A model generated the notes under the pieces. It made no database searches and was not told the DNA's origin. It was given only the letters and a program-made list of their open reading frames with translations. The position numbers and the translations under genes were made by a program. From the NCBI GenBank assembly GCA_964642505.1, contig CAZXQY010000060.1, positions 1 through 16,356 of the forward strand: a stretch of DNA of 16,356 nt, written 5' to 3'. Source of the DNA: TMED69 sp964642505 (GTDB taxonomy: Bacteria > Pseudomonadota > Gammaproteobacteria > Ga0077536). Below, in pieces: positions 1 to 6,601 of the stretch. The number at the start of each line of letters is the position of its first letter. Position 1 is the first letter of the stretch.

Positions 1-53
1 TCGTCGGGCTCATAACCCGAAGGTCGCAGGTTCAAATCCTGCCCCCGCTACCA
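1..53 (+). tRNA. Initiator tRNA-fMet (CAT), 3' part; 5' end outside window
   Basis: The window opens inside a tRNA. The anticodon CAT is at 11-13. It is flanked by a stem with three consecutive G:C pairs (GGG 6-8 with CCC 16-18), the hallmark of initiator tRNAs. The T arm has stems 26-30 and 38-42 around the loop TTCAAAT. The acceptor strand is 43-49, the discriminator A is 50, and CCA is encoded at 51-53. The base equivalent to position 72 is T, whereas E. coli initiator tRNA has A72; position 1 lies outside the window, so the 1:72 mismatch cannot be checked. An initiator tRNA directly upstream of rimP-nusA-infB matches metY in E. coli. Confidence 0.95.
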
Positions 54-67
54 GAGCGATAATAAGG

Positions 68-97
68 GCCCCGGGTGACGGGGCTTTTTCGTTTTTA
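68..97 (+). terminator. Rho-independent terminator after tRNA-fMet
   Basis: A perfect 6-bp G/C stem (GCCCCG 68-73, CGGGGC 79-84) closes a 5-base loop. It is followed by TTTTT, CG and TTTTT. It lies between the tRNA and rimP. It probably ends much tRNA transcription while letting some read-through feed the nusA operon, as in the E. coli metY-rimP region; the read-through is inference. I see no convincing separate promoter between it and rimP. Confidence 0.9.
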
Positions 98-129
98 TTT
101 AAGATCGTTTTCTGGTTGGAGTGTTTTTG

Positions 130-573
130 TTGGATAAATTAGTGATACTTTTTGAGCAGACTATAGAAGGATTAGGTTACGAATTGTGGGGTATTGAACG
201 AGGAAGACAAAGCGGTTCCCAACTAATTCGTGTTTATATCGATAATGAAACCGGTATAACCGTATCGGATTGTGAGAAAGTCAGCCGGCAAGTGGGCGAT
301 TTTATAGAAGCCGAGCGGGCGATCGTAGGCCAGTACACTCTAGAAGTATCGTCGCCAGGCATCTGTAGGCGTTTTTTTAACTTAGAACAACATAGGGCGT
401 ATTTAGGAAGAATGGTTAAGGTAAAACTCCACGAATTTCTTGAAGGTAGAAAAACTTATAAAGGGATTTTAGAGCGAATCGTAGAGGAATCGTTGGTGAT
501 TAATGAGGACGGACATGTAGTAACGCTCGAGTTTGCAAAAATTGATCGCTCGTTCTTAGTAGAAACTTTATAA
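130..573 (+). CDS. rimP: Ribosome maturation factor RimP
   Basis: RimP helps assemble the 30S subunit in the cytoplasm. The protein shows the family pattern: an N-terminal helix with GLGYELWGIE, a beta region around LIRVYID, the motif LEVSSPGICRRF near residues 73-84, and a C-terminal Sm-like barrel. The family usually has LEVSSPGLDRPL, so the middle of this motif is slightly divergent. I choose the TTG at 130 as start, giving 147 residues: GGAG at 118-121 lies 8 bases upstream and the length fits the family. A GTG at 121 in the same frame would add three residues but overlaps that ribosome binding site. It is the first gene of the nusA operon, 4 bases short of a possible extended nusA frame and 49 bases before the nusA ATG. 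Confidence 0.95.
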   Translation: MDKLVILFEQTIEGLGYELWGIERGRQSGSQLIRVYIDNETGITVSDCEKVSRQVGDFIEAERAIVGQYTLEVSSPGICRRFFNLEQHRAYLGRMVKVKLHEFLEGRKTYKGILERIVEESLVINEDGHVVTLEFAKIDRSFLVETL

Positions 574-622
574 ATGGTTGGAGTCACGTGACAAACTGAA
601 TGAAAAAAAATCAGAGGATTTA

Positions 623-2221
623 ATGAACAAAGAAATTTTAACCGTAGTCGAAGTTGTTTCCGCTGAAAAAGGTGTTGCAAAAGAAATTATCTTTGAGGCA
701 CTTGAGTCGGCCATCGCTAGTGCTACAAAAAAGCGATATCCGGAGGATATTGACTGCCGAGTGGAAATTGATAGAGAAGATGGTGGTTTCCAAGCGTTTA
801 GAAGGTGGGAGGTTGTCGATTTAGCTAATTACTCCCTTCCCGATGAAACTTTGGTGGGAAGTGAAGAATTGGAAGAGATCGCGGCGCTCGTAGCTGAAGG
901 AGAGCTTCCTTATCCTAGTCGGCAAATTAAATTAGAGGATTCCGCAAAGATTAAGGATGCCGTTGATGTTGGAGGGTTTGTCGAAGAAGAATTAGAGCCG
1001 GCTCAGTTTGGCCGGATCGCTGCTCAAGCGGCGAAGCAAGTAATCGTTCAAAAAGTTAGGGAAGCTGAACGGGCAAAAATAGTTGAGGCCTATAGAGATC
1101 GGGTTGGCGAATTGGTAATGGGAGTGGTGAAAAGAGTAGAGCGAGGCAATGTATTCGTTGACTTGGGAGGTAACGCCGAGGCGGTTATTTTTAAAGAACA
1201 AATGATTCCACGGGAAATAGTGCGAGCAGGGGATCGTATCAGAGGTTATTTATATGAGGTAAAGGCCGAAAAGCGCGGGCCCCAATTATTTGTTAGTCGA
1301 ACGGCGAAAGAATTACTCATGGAGCTTTTTAAGCTAGAAGTACCCGAGATTGGAGAGGGAGTGATAGAGCTTTTGAGCGCGGCTCGAGACCCGGGTTTGA
1401 GAGCAAAAATTGCGGTAAAAAGCCGAGATCAAAGGATCGACCCTGTAGGCGCTTGCGTAGGGATGCGTGGTTCCAGGGTGCAGGCTGTGTCAAATGAACT
1501 GGCAGGGGAGCGAGTAGATATTATTCTATGGGATGAAAATCCAGCTCAGTTCGTGATAAACGCTATGTCGCCTGCTGAAGTGGTATCGATTTTAGTGGAG
1601 GAAGATAAAAATACCATGGAGGTGGCTGTTGTAGAGGAACAACTGTCTCAGGCGATTGGCAGGAATGGTCAAAATGTTAGGTTAGCGGCGCAATTAACTG
1701 GGTGGGAGTTGAATTGTATGTCCGAAACCGAGGCGGCCACCAAAAACGAAGAGGAAAGTGCGGCGGGACTAAAGACATTTATGGAGCTGCTCGACGTAGA
1801 TAACGAAGTTGCCAATATTCTAGTCCAAGAAGGTTTTAATTCAATCGAAGAAATTGCCTATGTTCCGGAAAAAGAAATGCTGGAGATAGAGGAATTCGAT
1901 GATTCTTTAGTACAAGAATTAAGAATGAGAGCTAAGGACTTGCTGTTAACTAGAGCGATTGCCAACGAAGAATTGATAGGAGATGTGAGACCGGAAGACG
2001 AGCTGTTACATATGGAAGGGATGGATGAACAGCTAGCTTTCCAATTGGCTAATACTGGCATACGGACTCTGGAAGATTTAGCTGAATTGGCTGTCGATGA
2101 GCTTCTGGAAAAAGGTGAAATTGAAGACGAAGAGAGAGCGGCGGCGTTGATAATGACGGCTAGAGCCCCTTGGTTTGAAAACGAGACAAATGAAAAAGCA
2201 GAGGTTGTAACAGATGGCTGA
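623..2221 (+). CDS. nusA: Transcription termination/antitermination protein NusA
   Basis: NusA binds RNA polymerase and nascent RNA and controls pausing, termination and antitermination. The ATG at 623 is preceded by AGAGGA, and the start MNKEILTVVE matches E. coli NusA; an in-frame TTG at 578 would add an unlikely 15 residues. The 532-residue protein has an N-terminal polymerase-binding domain, an S1 domain (around EAVIFKEQMIPRE), two KH domains (including RIDPVGACVGMRGSRVQAVS and AIGRNGQNVRLA), and two C-terminal acidic HhH repeats ending ARAPWFE. It is longer than the 495-residue E. coli protein, mainly through an insertion of about 27 residues after RRWEVVD (roughly residues 68-98). It overlaps infB by 8 bases, implying translational coupling. 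Confidence 0.98.
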   Translation: MNKEILTVVEVVSAEKGVAKEIIFEALESAIASATKKRYPEDIDCRVEIDREDGGFQAFRRWEVVDLANYSLPDETLVGSEELEEIAALVAEGELPYPSRQIKLEDSAKIKDAVDVGGFVEEELEPAQFGRIAAQAAKQVIVQKVREAERAKIVEAYRDRVGELVMGVVKRVERGNVFVDLGGNAEAVIFKEQMIPREIVRAGDRIRGYLYEVKAEKRGPQLFVSRTAKELLMELFKLEVPEIGEGVIELLSAARDPGLRAKIAVKSRDQRIDPVGACVGMRGSRVQAVSNELAGERVDIILWDENPAQFVINAMSPAEVVSILVEEDKNTMEVAVVEEQLSQAIGRNGQNVRLAAQLTGWELNCMSETEAATKNEEESAAGLKTFMELLDVDNEVANILVQEGFNSIEEIAYVPEKEMLEIEEFDDSLVQELRMRAKDLLLTRAIANEELIGDVRPEDELLHMEGMDEQLAFQLANTGIRTLEDLAELAVDELLEKGEIEDEERAAALIMTARAPWFENETNEKAEVVTDG

Positions 2222-4835
2222 CGTGACGGTTGACCGGTTCGCGGAAAGCGTTGGAATTTCGGTAGCCCGTTTGCAGGAGCAGCTATCTGAGGCAGGTATT
2301 TCCTCCAAGAAACCAGAAGATTCTTTGAGTGAAACCGAGAAGACACAGCTTTTGTCTTATTTGAGAAAGATGCATGGTAAGAATGAGACGGCTCCGGAAC
2401 CAGAGAAAATCACGTTGAGACGTAAAACGATAAGCGAAATAAAAGTTCCTAGTGAAAGAAGGACAACGCGTCTGAGGGGTACAAAGCAAGCCGGTGTCGC
2501 CAAAACAGTAAGCATAGAAGTCAGAAAGAAACGAACTTATGTCAAGCGGAAGACTACGTTAGATCAGGACTTGTCGTTAGTTGATGAGCAAGAGCAAGAA
2601 TTTAAAAAGGCGAAGAACGAAGAAGCTAAGTTAAAGCAAGCTCAAGAGGAGGCTGCGAAGACAGCAGAGAAGGAAGAAGAATTACGTCGTGAGGCTAAAA
2701 AGGTTGAGGATGAGCGTCTGGCTGCTGAAAAGGCGGAAACCGAGAGGATTGAAGCCGAGAAGGCAGAGGCCGAGCGGTTAGCGGTCGAAAAAGCAGAAGC
2801 TGAACGTGTGGCGGCTAAAAGAGAGGCAGAAGAAACTGAGAAGAAGTTGAAAGAAGCGGAGCAGGCGAAGCAAATCGCTGAAGGCGCGCCAATGAAGGAG
2901 ACGGCGACTCCTCGAAAAAATCTAAAAAGTAAAGAGCGTCGAGCGCAAGAAAGGGAGGAGCGGGCAGAATTACACGTTGCAAGAGATAAATCTGGGAGAA
3001 GACGGAAGAAAACAACTTCTCCACGGGTTGTTGCCGGAGGGGCGAGCGGTAAGCACGGATTTGAAAAACCTACAGCTCCTGTTGTCCGGGACGTAGATAT
3101 TCCTGAAAATATTAGTGTCTCGGATTTGGCTGCAAAAATGTCTGTGAAGGCGGGTGAAGTAATAAAGATCATGATGAGTTTAGGCTCTATTGTTACCATA
3201 AATCAGGTCATAGACCAGGATACGGCGGTACTCGTCGTTGAAGAGCTCGGGCATCGCCCAAATAGGATAAAAGATGAAGCGTTTGATGAGTCTTTGAAGA
3301 TAGAAGATGATAATCCGAACGATTTTCAAAGTCGGGCTCCAATAGTAACGATTATGGGCCACGTAGATCACGGTAAAACTTCACTACTAGATTACATAAG
3401 AGGTAGTGGAATCGCGGCAGGCGAAGCCGGAGGTATAACTCAACACATAGGGGCCTATAGGGTATCGACAGATACGGGCGACATAACTTTTTTAGATACT
3501 CCAGGACATGAAGCGTTTACAGCTATGCGGGCAAGAGGTGCGGGAGTGACGGATATTGTCGTCTTAGTGGTTGCGGCGGATGACGGCGTAATGCCTCAGA
3601 CAGAAGAAGCTATCAAACATGCCAAAGCCGCAGGAGTGCCGTTAGTTGTAGCAGTAAATAAAATTGATAAGAGCGAAGCTCAACCTGATAAAGTAAAGCA
3701 AGAGCTTGCTAACAGAGAGGTTGTCCCAGAAGACTGGGGCGGGGATACTCAATTTGTAAATGTCTCTGCCAAGACCGGTGACGGAGTTGAAGGTCTTCTA
3801 GAGGCAGTCTTACTTCAAGCGGAACTTTTAGAAGTAAAGGCACCGATAGAAGGTAAGTGTAGGGGGGTTATTATTGAATCGCGTCTAGACAAAGGTAGAG
3901 GACCGGTCGCAACGATCCTGGTACAGAGCGGAATTTTGAGAAGAGGCGATATTATTGTTGCTGGTTCCGAGTTTGGCCGCGTGAGAGCCATGCAGGACGC
4001 TGCAGGTAATAATTTGGGCGAGGCAGGCCCCTCTGAGCCAGTCGGGATTGTTGGTCTTTCGGGAACTCCGAGGGCGGGTGAGGAGGTGGTAGCCGTTTCA
4101 GACGAAAGGAGAGCGAGAGAAATTAGCAGTTATAGATTAGAGAAAGAGCGAGAAACCCGATTGTCTAGAAGGCAATCGTTTCAGATGGAGAATGTGTTCG
4201 CTCAGCTTGAAGATGGGGATAAATCTTCTTTTAAAGTTCTACTCAAGGCAGATGTTCAAGGGTCGACCGAAGCGATAATGGATTCTCTGGCTAAAATCGA
4301 AACTGAGGAAGTTAGAGTGGATGTTGTGAGTGATGGGGTAGGAGCGATAACGGAATCAGATGTAAATTTAGCCTTTGCGTCAGAGGCTATAATTCTTGCG
4401 TTTAATGTCCGGGCAGAGGCATCTGCAAGGAGATTGTTGGAGGAAGAAGGAATAGATATACGTTATTACAGTGTTATTTATGAATTGATTGATGATGTGA
4501 AGGCTGCCGCCAGTGGTCTGCTAGCACCAGAAATAAGGGAAACAATCGTAGGAATTGCTGAAGTAAAAGATGTGTTTCGCTCCTCTAAACTTGGAGCGAT
4601 AGCTGGGTGTATAGTTTCGGAGGGTGTCGTTAAGAAAAGCAATCCAATACGAGTTTTAAGAGAAAGTGTGGTCATTTACGAGGGAGAATTAGAGTCTCTG
4701 CGAAGATTTAAAGACGATGTCCAGTCCGTCCAGTCCGGGACGGAGTGTGGTATCGGGGTGAAGAATTATAACGATGTCAAAACCGGTGATCAGATTGAAG
4801 TTTACGAGCGCGTGGAAGTTGCGCGCTCTGTGTAG
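2214..4835 (+). CDS. infB: Translation initiation factor IF-2
   Basis: IF-2 is the GTPase that brings fMet-tRNA to the 30S subunit and promotes 50S joining. The 873-residue protein has an N-terminal IF2_N subdomain (about 1-50), a basic linker with VRKKRTYVKR, and a highly charged coiled coil of EKAEAER-like repeats (about 122-225). A second IF2_N region follows (about 290-345), then the G domain: G1 GHVDHGKT 382-389, G2 GGITQH 406-411, G3 DTPGH 428-432, G4 NKID 482-485 and G5 SAKTGDG. The C-terminal domains end with ECGIGVKNYNDVKTGDQIEV, typical of the fMet-binding C2 domain. Size is close to E. coli IF2-alpha (890). All GTPase residues are present. It overlaps nusA and is followed after 2 bases by rbfA. 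Confidence 0.98.
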   Translation: MADVTVDRFAESVGISVARLQEQLSEAGISSKKPEDSLSETEKTQLLSYLRKMHGKNETAPEPEKITLRRKTISEIKVPSERRTTRLRGTKQAGVAKTVSIEVRKKRTYVKRKTTLDQDLSLVDEQEQEFKKAKNEEAKLKQAQEEAAKTAEKEEELRREAKKVEDERLAAEKAETERIEAEKAEAERLAVEKAEAERVAAKREAEETEKKLKEAEQAKQIAEGAPMKETATPRKNLKSKERRAQEREERAELHVARDKSGRRRKKTTSPRVVAGGASGKHGFEKPTAPVVRDVDIPENISVSDLAAKMSVKAGEVIKIMMSLGSIVTINQVIDQDTAVLVVEELGHRPNRIKDEAFDESLKIEDDNPNDFQSRAPIVTIMGHVDHGKTSLLDYIRGSGIAAGEAGGITQHIGAYRVSTDTGDITFLDTPGHEAFTAMRARGAGVTDIVVLVVAADDGVMPQTEEAIKHAKAAGVPLVVAVNKIDKSEAQPDKVKQELANREVVPEDWGGDTQFVNVSAKTGDGVEGLLEAVLLQAELLEVKAPIEGKCRGVIIESRLDKGRGPVATILVQSGILRRGDIIVAGSEFGRVRAMQDAAGNNLGEAGPSEPVGIVGLSGTPRAGEEVVAVSDERRAREISSYRLEKERETRLSRRQSFQMENVFAQLEDGDKSSFKVLLKADVQGSTEAIMDSLAKIETEEVRVDVVSDGVGAITESDVNLAFASEAIILAFNVRAEASARRLLEEEGIDIRYYSVIYELIDDVKAAASGLLAPEIRETIVGIAEVKDVFRSSKLGAIAGCIVSEGVVKKSNPIRVLRESVVIYEGELESLRRFKDDVQSVQSGTECGIGVKNYNDVKTGDQIEVYERVEVARSV

Positions 4836-4837
4836 GG

Positions 4838-5182
4838 ATGATGGACGTTGGAAAAGAAGGTGGTCGTTTAGCTCGAATATCTTCAAGAATTCGCAGAAGT
4901 ATCGCCGGTGAAGTAAACGATCTCGGGCGGTCTAATAACCTGGGTATGGTAAGTATTACGAGAGTCACAGTAAGCCCGGACTTAAGAAAAGCGACTGTCT
5001 ATTTCAGCTTGTATGGACGGGACGGGCAGGCAGATAGGTTTATAGAACTTGTTACGTTGAATAGCTACTTTTTACAGCGGGTATTAGGAAGAAAATTAAG
5101 GTTAAAGAGAACACCAAGTCTGGTCTTTGTGTTGGACGAGTTGTTGTCAAAACAACAAAGATTAAATCAACTATTACGGTGA
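4838..5182 (+). CDS. rbfA: Ribosome-binding factor A (short C-terminus)
   Basis: RbfA is a cold-shock 30S assembly factor with a single type-II KH-like domain that binds near helix 1 of 16S rRNA. The protein has 114 residues. RLARISSRIRRSIAGEVNDLG aligns with the first helix of RbfA, SPDLRKATVYFSLYG with the central strand, and LRLKRTPSLVFVLDELL with the conserved R-x-x-P-x-L-x-F-x-x-D motif. It ends soon after that motif and lacks the polar tail of E. coli RbfA (133 residues). The start is ATG 4838 or the adjacent ATG 4841. A separate Shine-Dalgarno is poor (AGGG just before them), so coupling to infB, whose stop is 2 bases upstream, is likely. Confidence 0.92.
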   Translation: MMDVGKEGGRLARISSRIRRSIAGEVNDLGRSNNLGMVSITRVTVSPDLRKATVYFSLYGRDGQADRFIELVTLNSYFLQRVLGRKLRLKRTPSLVFVLDELLSKQQRLNQLLR

Positions 5183-5205
5183 AAATACTTGTAGATTTAA
5201 TTATA

Positions 5206-5210
5206 AAAGG
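5206..5210 (+). promoter_or_regulatory. Probable ribosome binding site deciding the truB start
   Basis: AAAGG at 5206-5210 lies 9 bases before an in-frame ATA at 5220. It is the only Shine-Dalgarno-like sequence between the rbfA stop and the conserved start of TruB. It supports initiation at a non-canonical codon there. The match to the anti-Shine-Dalgarno is short, so the evidence is moderate. Confidence 0.4.
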
Positions 5211-5219
5211 CGTCTTACA

Positions 5220-6149
5220 ATAGAAATAAAGAAAAGAGATCTAAGTGGTATTTTGCTGCTAGATAAAGGGATACAGTGCAGTTCTAACGAAATCTTACAG
5301 GAAGTAAAGAGAATATTTCGTGCAAACAAGGCAGGGCATGCAGGGACGTTGGATGTTCTAGCCTCCGGTTTGTTACCGATTTGTTTTGGAGAAGCTACGA
5401 AAGTTAGTCAATACCTACTGCGAGAAAAAAAGTCGTATACTTCCCAGTTTATTTTCGGTAAAACCACGCGAAGTGGAGATTTAGAGGGCGACGTTTTATT
5501 GAGAAAATCCACCGATTTTTTGACTAAGGAGTTGGTCGCTGAAGCGGCGGCGAAATTTGTCGGTCGTATCGAACAGGTACCCCCCATGTATTCTGCGTTA
5601 AAGAAAAATGGTATACCGCTTTATAAATTAGCTCGGCAAGGTATTGAGCTACCCAGAGAACCTAGAGAAGTGCAAATCTATCGATTTGTTCTGAAGGAAT
5701 TTGCCGGGCCGACCGCTATCTTTGAGATAGACTGTTCGAAGGGCACGTATGTCAGGCAGCTGGCGGAAGACCTGGGTGAAGAATTAGGTTGCGGTGCGTG
5801 TGTGTCCTCCTTACGAAGAGAGCGTTTAGGTAATTATGATGTAAGCTATGCCTATACAATAGGCGCACTCCGAGAAGTAGCGAAATCAGAAGGATTTGCG
5901 GGGCTTGATAAGGTTCTATGCGGGGTGGATAGCGCGCTGAGTGGCGTTCCTTTTACCTGCATTTCCTCCTCGGAAAATGTGAAGCTCAAAACGGGCCAAC
6001 GTGTTTTTACTTCTCGAGAAGGTCCAATAGGGATTCTACGCCTATATGACGAAGAAGGAATTTTTTTTGGAGTGGGAGAGAGACTACCGGACGGAACGTT
6101 GATTACCCGAAGATTGATTAAGCATCATTCCTCTTTAAACATAAGTTAA
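5220..6149 (+). CDS. truB: tRNA pseudouridine(55) synthase TruB, non-canonical start
   Basis: TruB makes pseudouridine 55 in the T loop of tRNAs. Recognisable parts are KRDLSGILLLDKG at the N-terminus, KAGHAGTLDVLASGLLPICF with the catalytic Asp (codon 5352-5354), VPPMYSALKKNG, and GTYVRQLAEDLG, followed by a C-terminal PUA-like region. From the ATA at 5220 the length is 309, against 314 in E. coli. No ATG, GTG or TTG exists in this frame between the stop at 5163-5165 and a TTG at 5253. That TTG lies inside the conserved LLLDK strand and would delete part of it, so I place the start at ATA 5220 (ATA 5226 is also possible). Two usually conserved prolines are changed: LDKP to LDKG and GTLDP to GTLDV. 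The gene is certain; the exact start is not. Confidence 0.9.
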   Translation: MEIKKRDLSGILLLDKGIQCSSNEILQEVKRIFRANKAGHAGTLDVLASGLLPICFGEATKVSQYLLREKKSYTSQFIFGKTTRSGDLEGDVLLRKSTDFLTKELVAEAAAKFVGRIEQVPPMYSALKKNGIPLYKLARQGIELPREPREVQIYRFVLKEFAGPTAIFEIDCSKGTYVRQLAEDLGEELGCGACVSSLRRERLGNYDVSYAYTIGALREVAKSEGFAGLDKVLCGVDSALSGVPFTCISSSENVKLKTGQRVFTSREGPIGILRLYDEEGIFFGVGERLPDGTLITRRLIKHHSSLNIS

Positions 6150-6166
6150 GAAGATCACACTATTTC

Positions 6167-6202
6167 TTGTTAGGAATCCATTAGACGGGTAGAATACCGC
6201 CC
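6167..6202 (+). promoter_or_regulatory. Sigma70-type promoter for rpsO with GC-rich discriminator
   Basis: A -35 box TTGTTA (6167-6172), a spacer of exactly 17 bases and a -10 box TAGAAT (6190-6195) are followed by ACCGCCC (6196-6202). A G/C-rich discriminator is typical of promoters for rRNA and ribosomal proteins that are repressed in the stringent response. Transcription would begin near 6202, giving a leader of roughly 37 bases before rpsO. A short dyad, GGTA/TACC around GAA, overlaps the -10. E. coli rpsO also has its own promoter inside this operon. Confidence 0.65.
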
Positions 6203-6239
6203 AAGATAGATGGGATAAAAAATAGGTTAGGAAAAATAG

Positions 6240-6509
6240 ATGGGTTTGTCTAACGAACGGAAAAGCGAAATCATAAGCGACTACCAATTGTCGGGAACCG
6301 ACACTGGCTCACCTGAAGTGCAGGTCGCTTTGCTTTCAGAACGTATAAGTGAACTTTCTGAACACTTTAAATCGCATGCGAGAGATAACCATTCCAGACA
6401 AGGTTTGTTGAGAATGGTCAATCGACGTAGAAAAATGCTCGATTATGTAAAGAAAAAAAATCTCGATAGATATGTGAAATTGATCGAGCGCTTGGGATTA
6501 AGGAAGTAG
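6240..6509 (+). CDS. rpsO: 30S ribosomal protein S15
   Basis: S15 is a primary 16S rRNA-binding protein of the 30S platform. At 89 residues it has the same length as E. coli S15. It carries the conserved DTGSPEVQVALLSERI segment, the HARDNHSRQGLLRMVNRRRK rRNA-binding region (His and Ser of DNHSR contact rRNA in the family), and the ending IERLGLRK. The ATG at 6240 has TAGGA at 6228-6232, 7 bases upstream. It is probably driven both by the upstream operon and by the promoter just before it. S15 often represses its own mRNA through the leader; I cannot verify that structure here. Confidence 0.98.
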   Translation: MGLSNERKSEIISDYQLSGTDTGSPEVQVALLSERISELSEHFKSHARDNHSRQGLLRMVNRRRKMLDYVKKKNLDRYVKLIERLGLRK

Positions 6510-6561
6510 AATTGTAAGAGTCGAGTAAGTTAAAGGAATCTTTTGCGATCGAATAGGCTTC

Positions 6562-6583
6562 TTTATGTCGTTAATAACATAAA
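6562..6583 (+). other. AT-rich hairpin in the rpsO-pnp intergenic leader
   Basis: TTTATGT (6562-6568) and ACATAAA (6577-6583) form a 7-bp inverted repeat with an 8-base loop, 18 bases before the pnp start. It has no terminating T tract. In E. coli the pnp leader has an RNase III-cleaved hairpin used for PNPase autoregulation. This one is shorter and weaker, so a similar role is only a guess. No convincing promoter was found in this 92-base gap. Confidence 0.25.
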
Positions 6584-6601
6584 AATAGGTAGAAAAAAGT
6601 C

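Noticed and set aside
2580..2880. Apparent tandem DNA repeat in infB
   Set aside because: It is the repetitive EKAEAER-type coiled coil typical of the IF-2 linker; the repeat exists at protein level and is imperfect in DNA.
1858..3199. Long minus-strand open frames opposite nusA and infB
   Set aside because: They are low-complexity Ser/Ala-rich antisense readings of Glu/Lys/Ala-rich coding sequence, with no recognisable domains or ribosome binding sites.
5159..5255. RbfA-TruB fusion by programmed frameshift, to explain the missing truB start
   Set aside because: The two frames differ and the TruB frame is closed by a stop at 5163-5165. No slippery heptamer is present near the rbfA TGA, and RbfA already ends after its conserved domain. 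A non-canonical start is simpler.
5253..6149. TTG 5253 as the truB start
   Set aside because: It falls inside the conserved LLLDK strand, would remove matching upstream residues, and has no Shine-Dalgarno at proper spacing.
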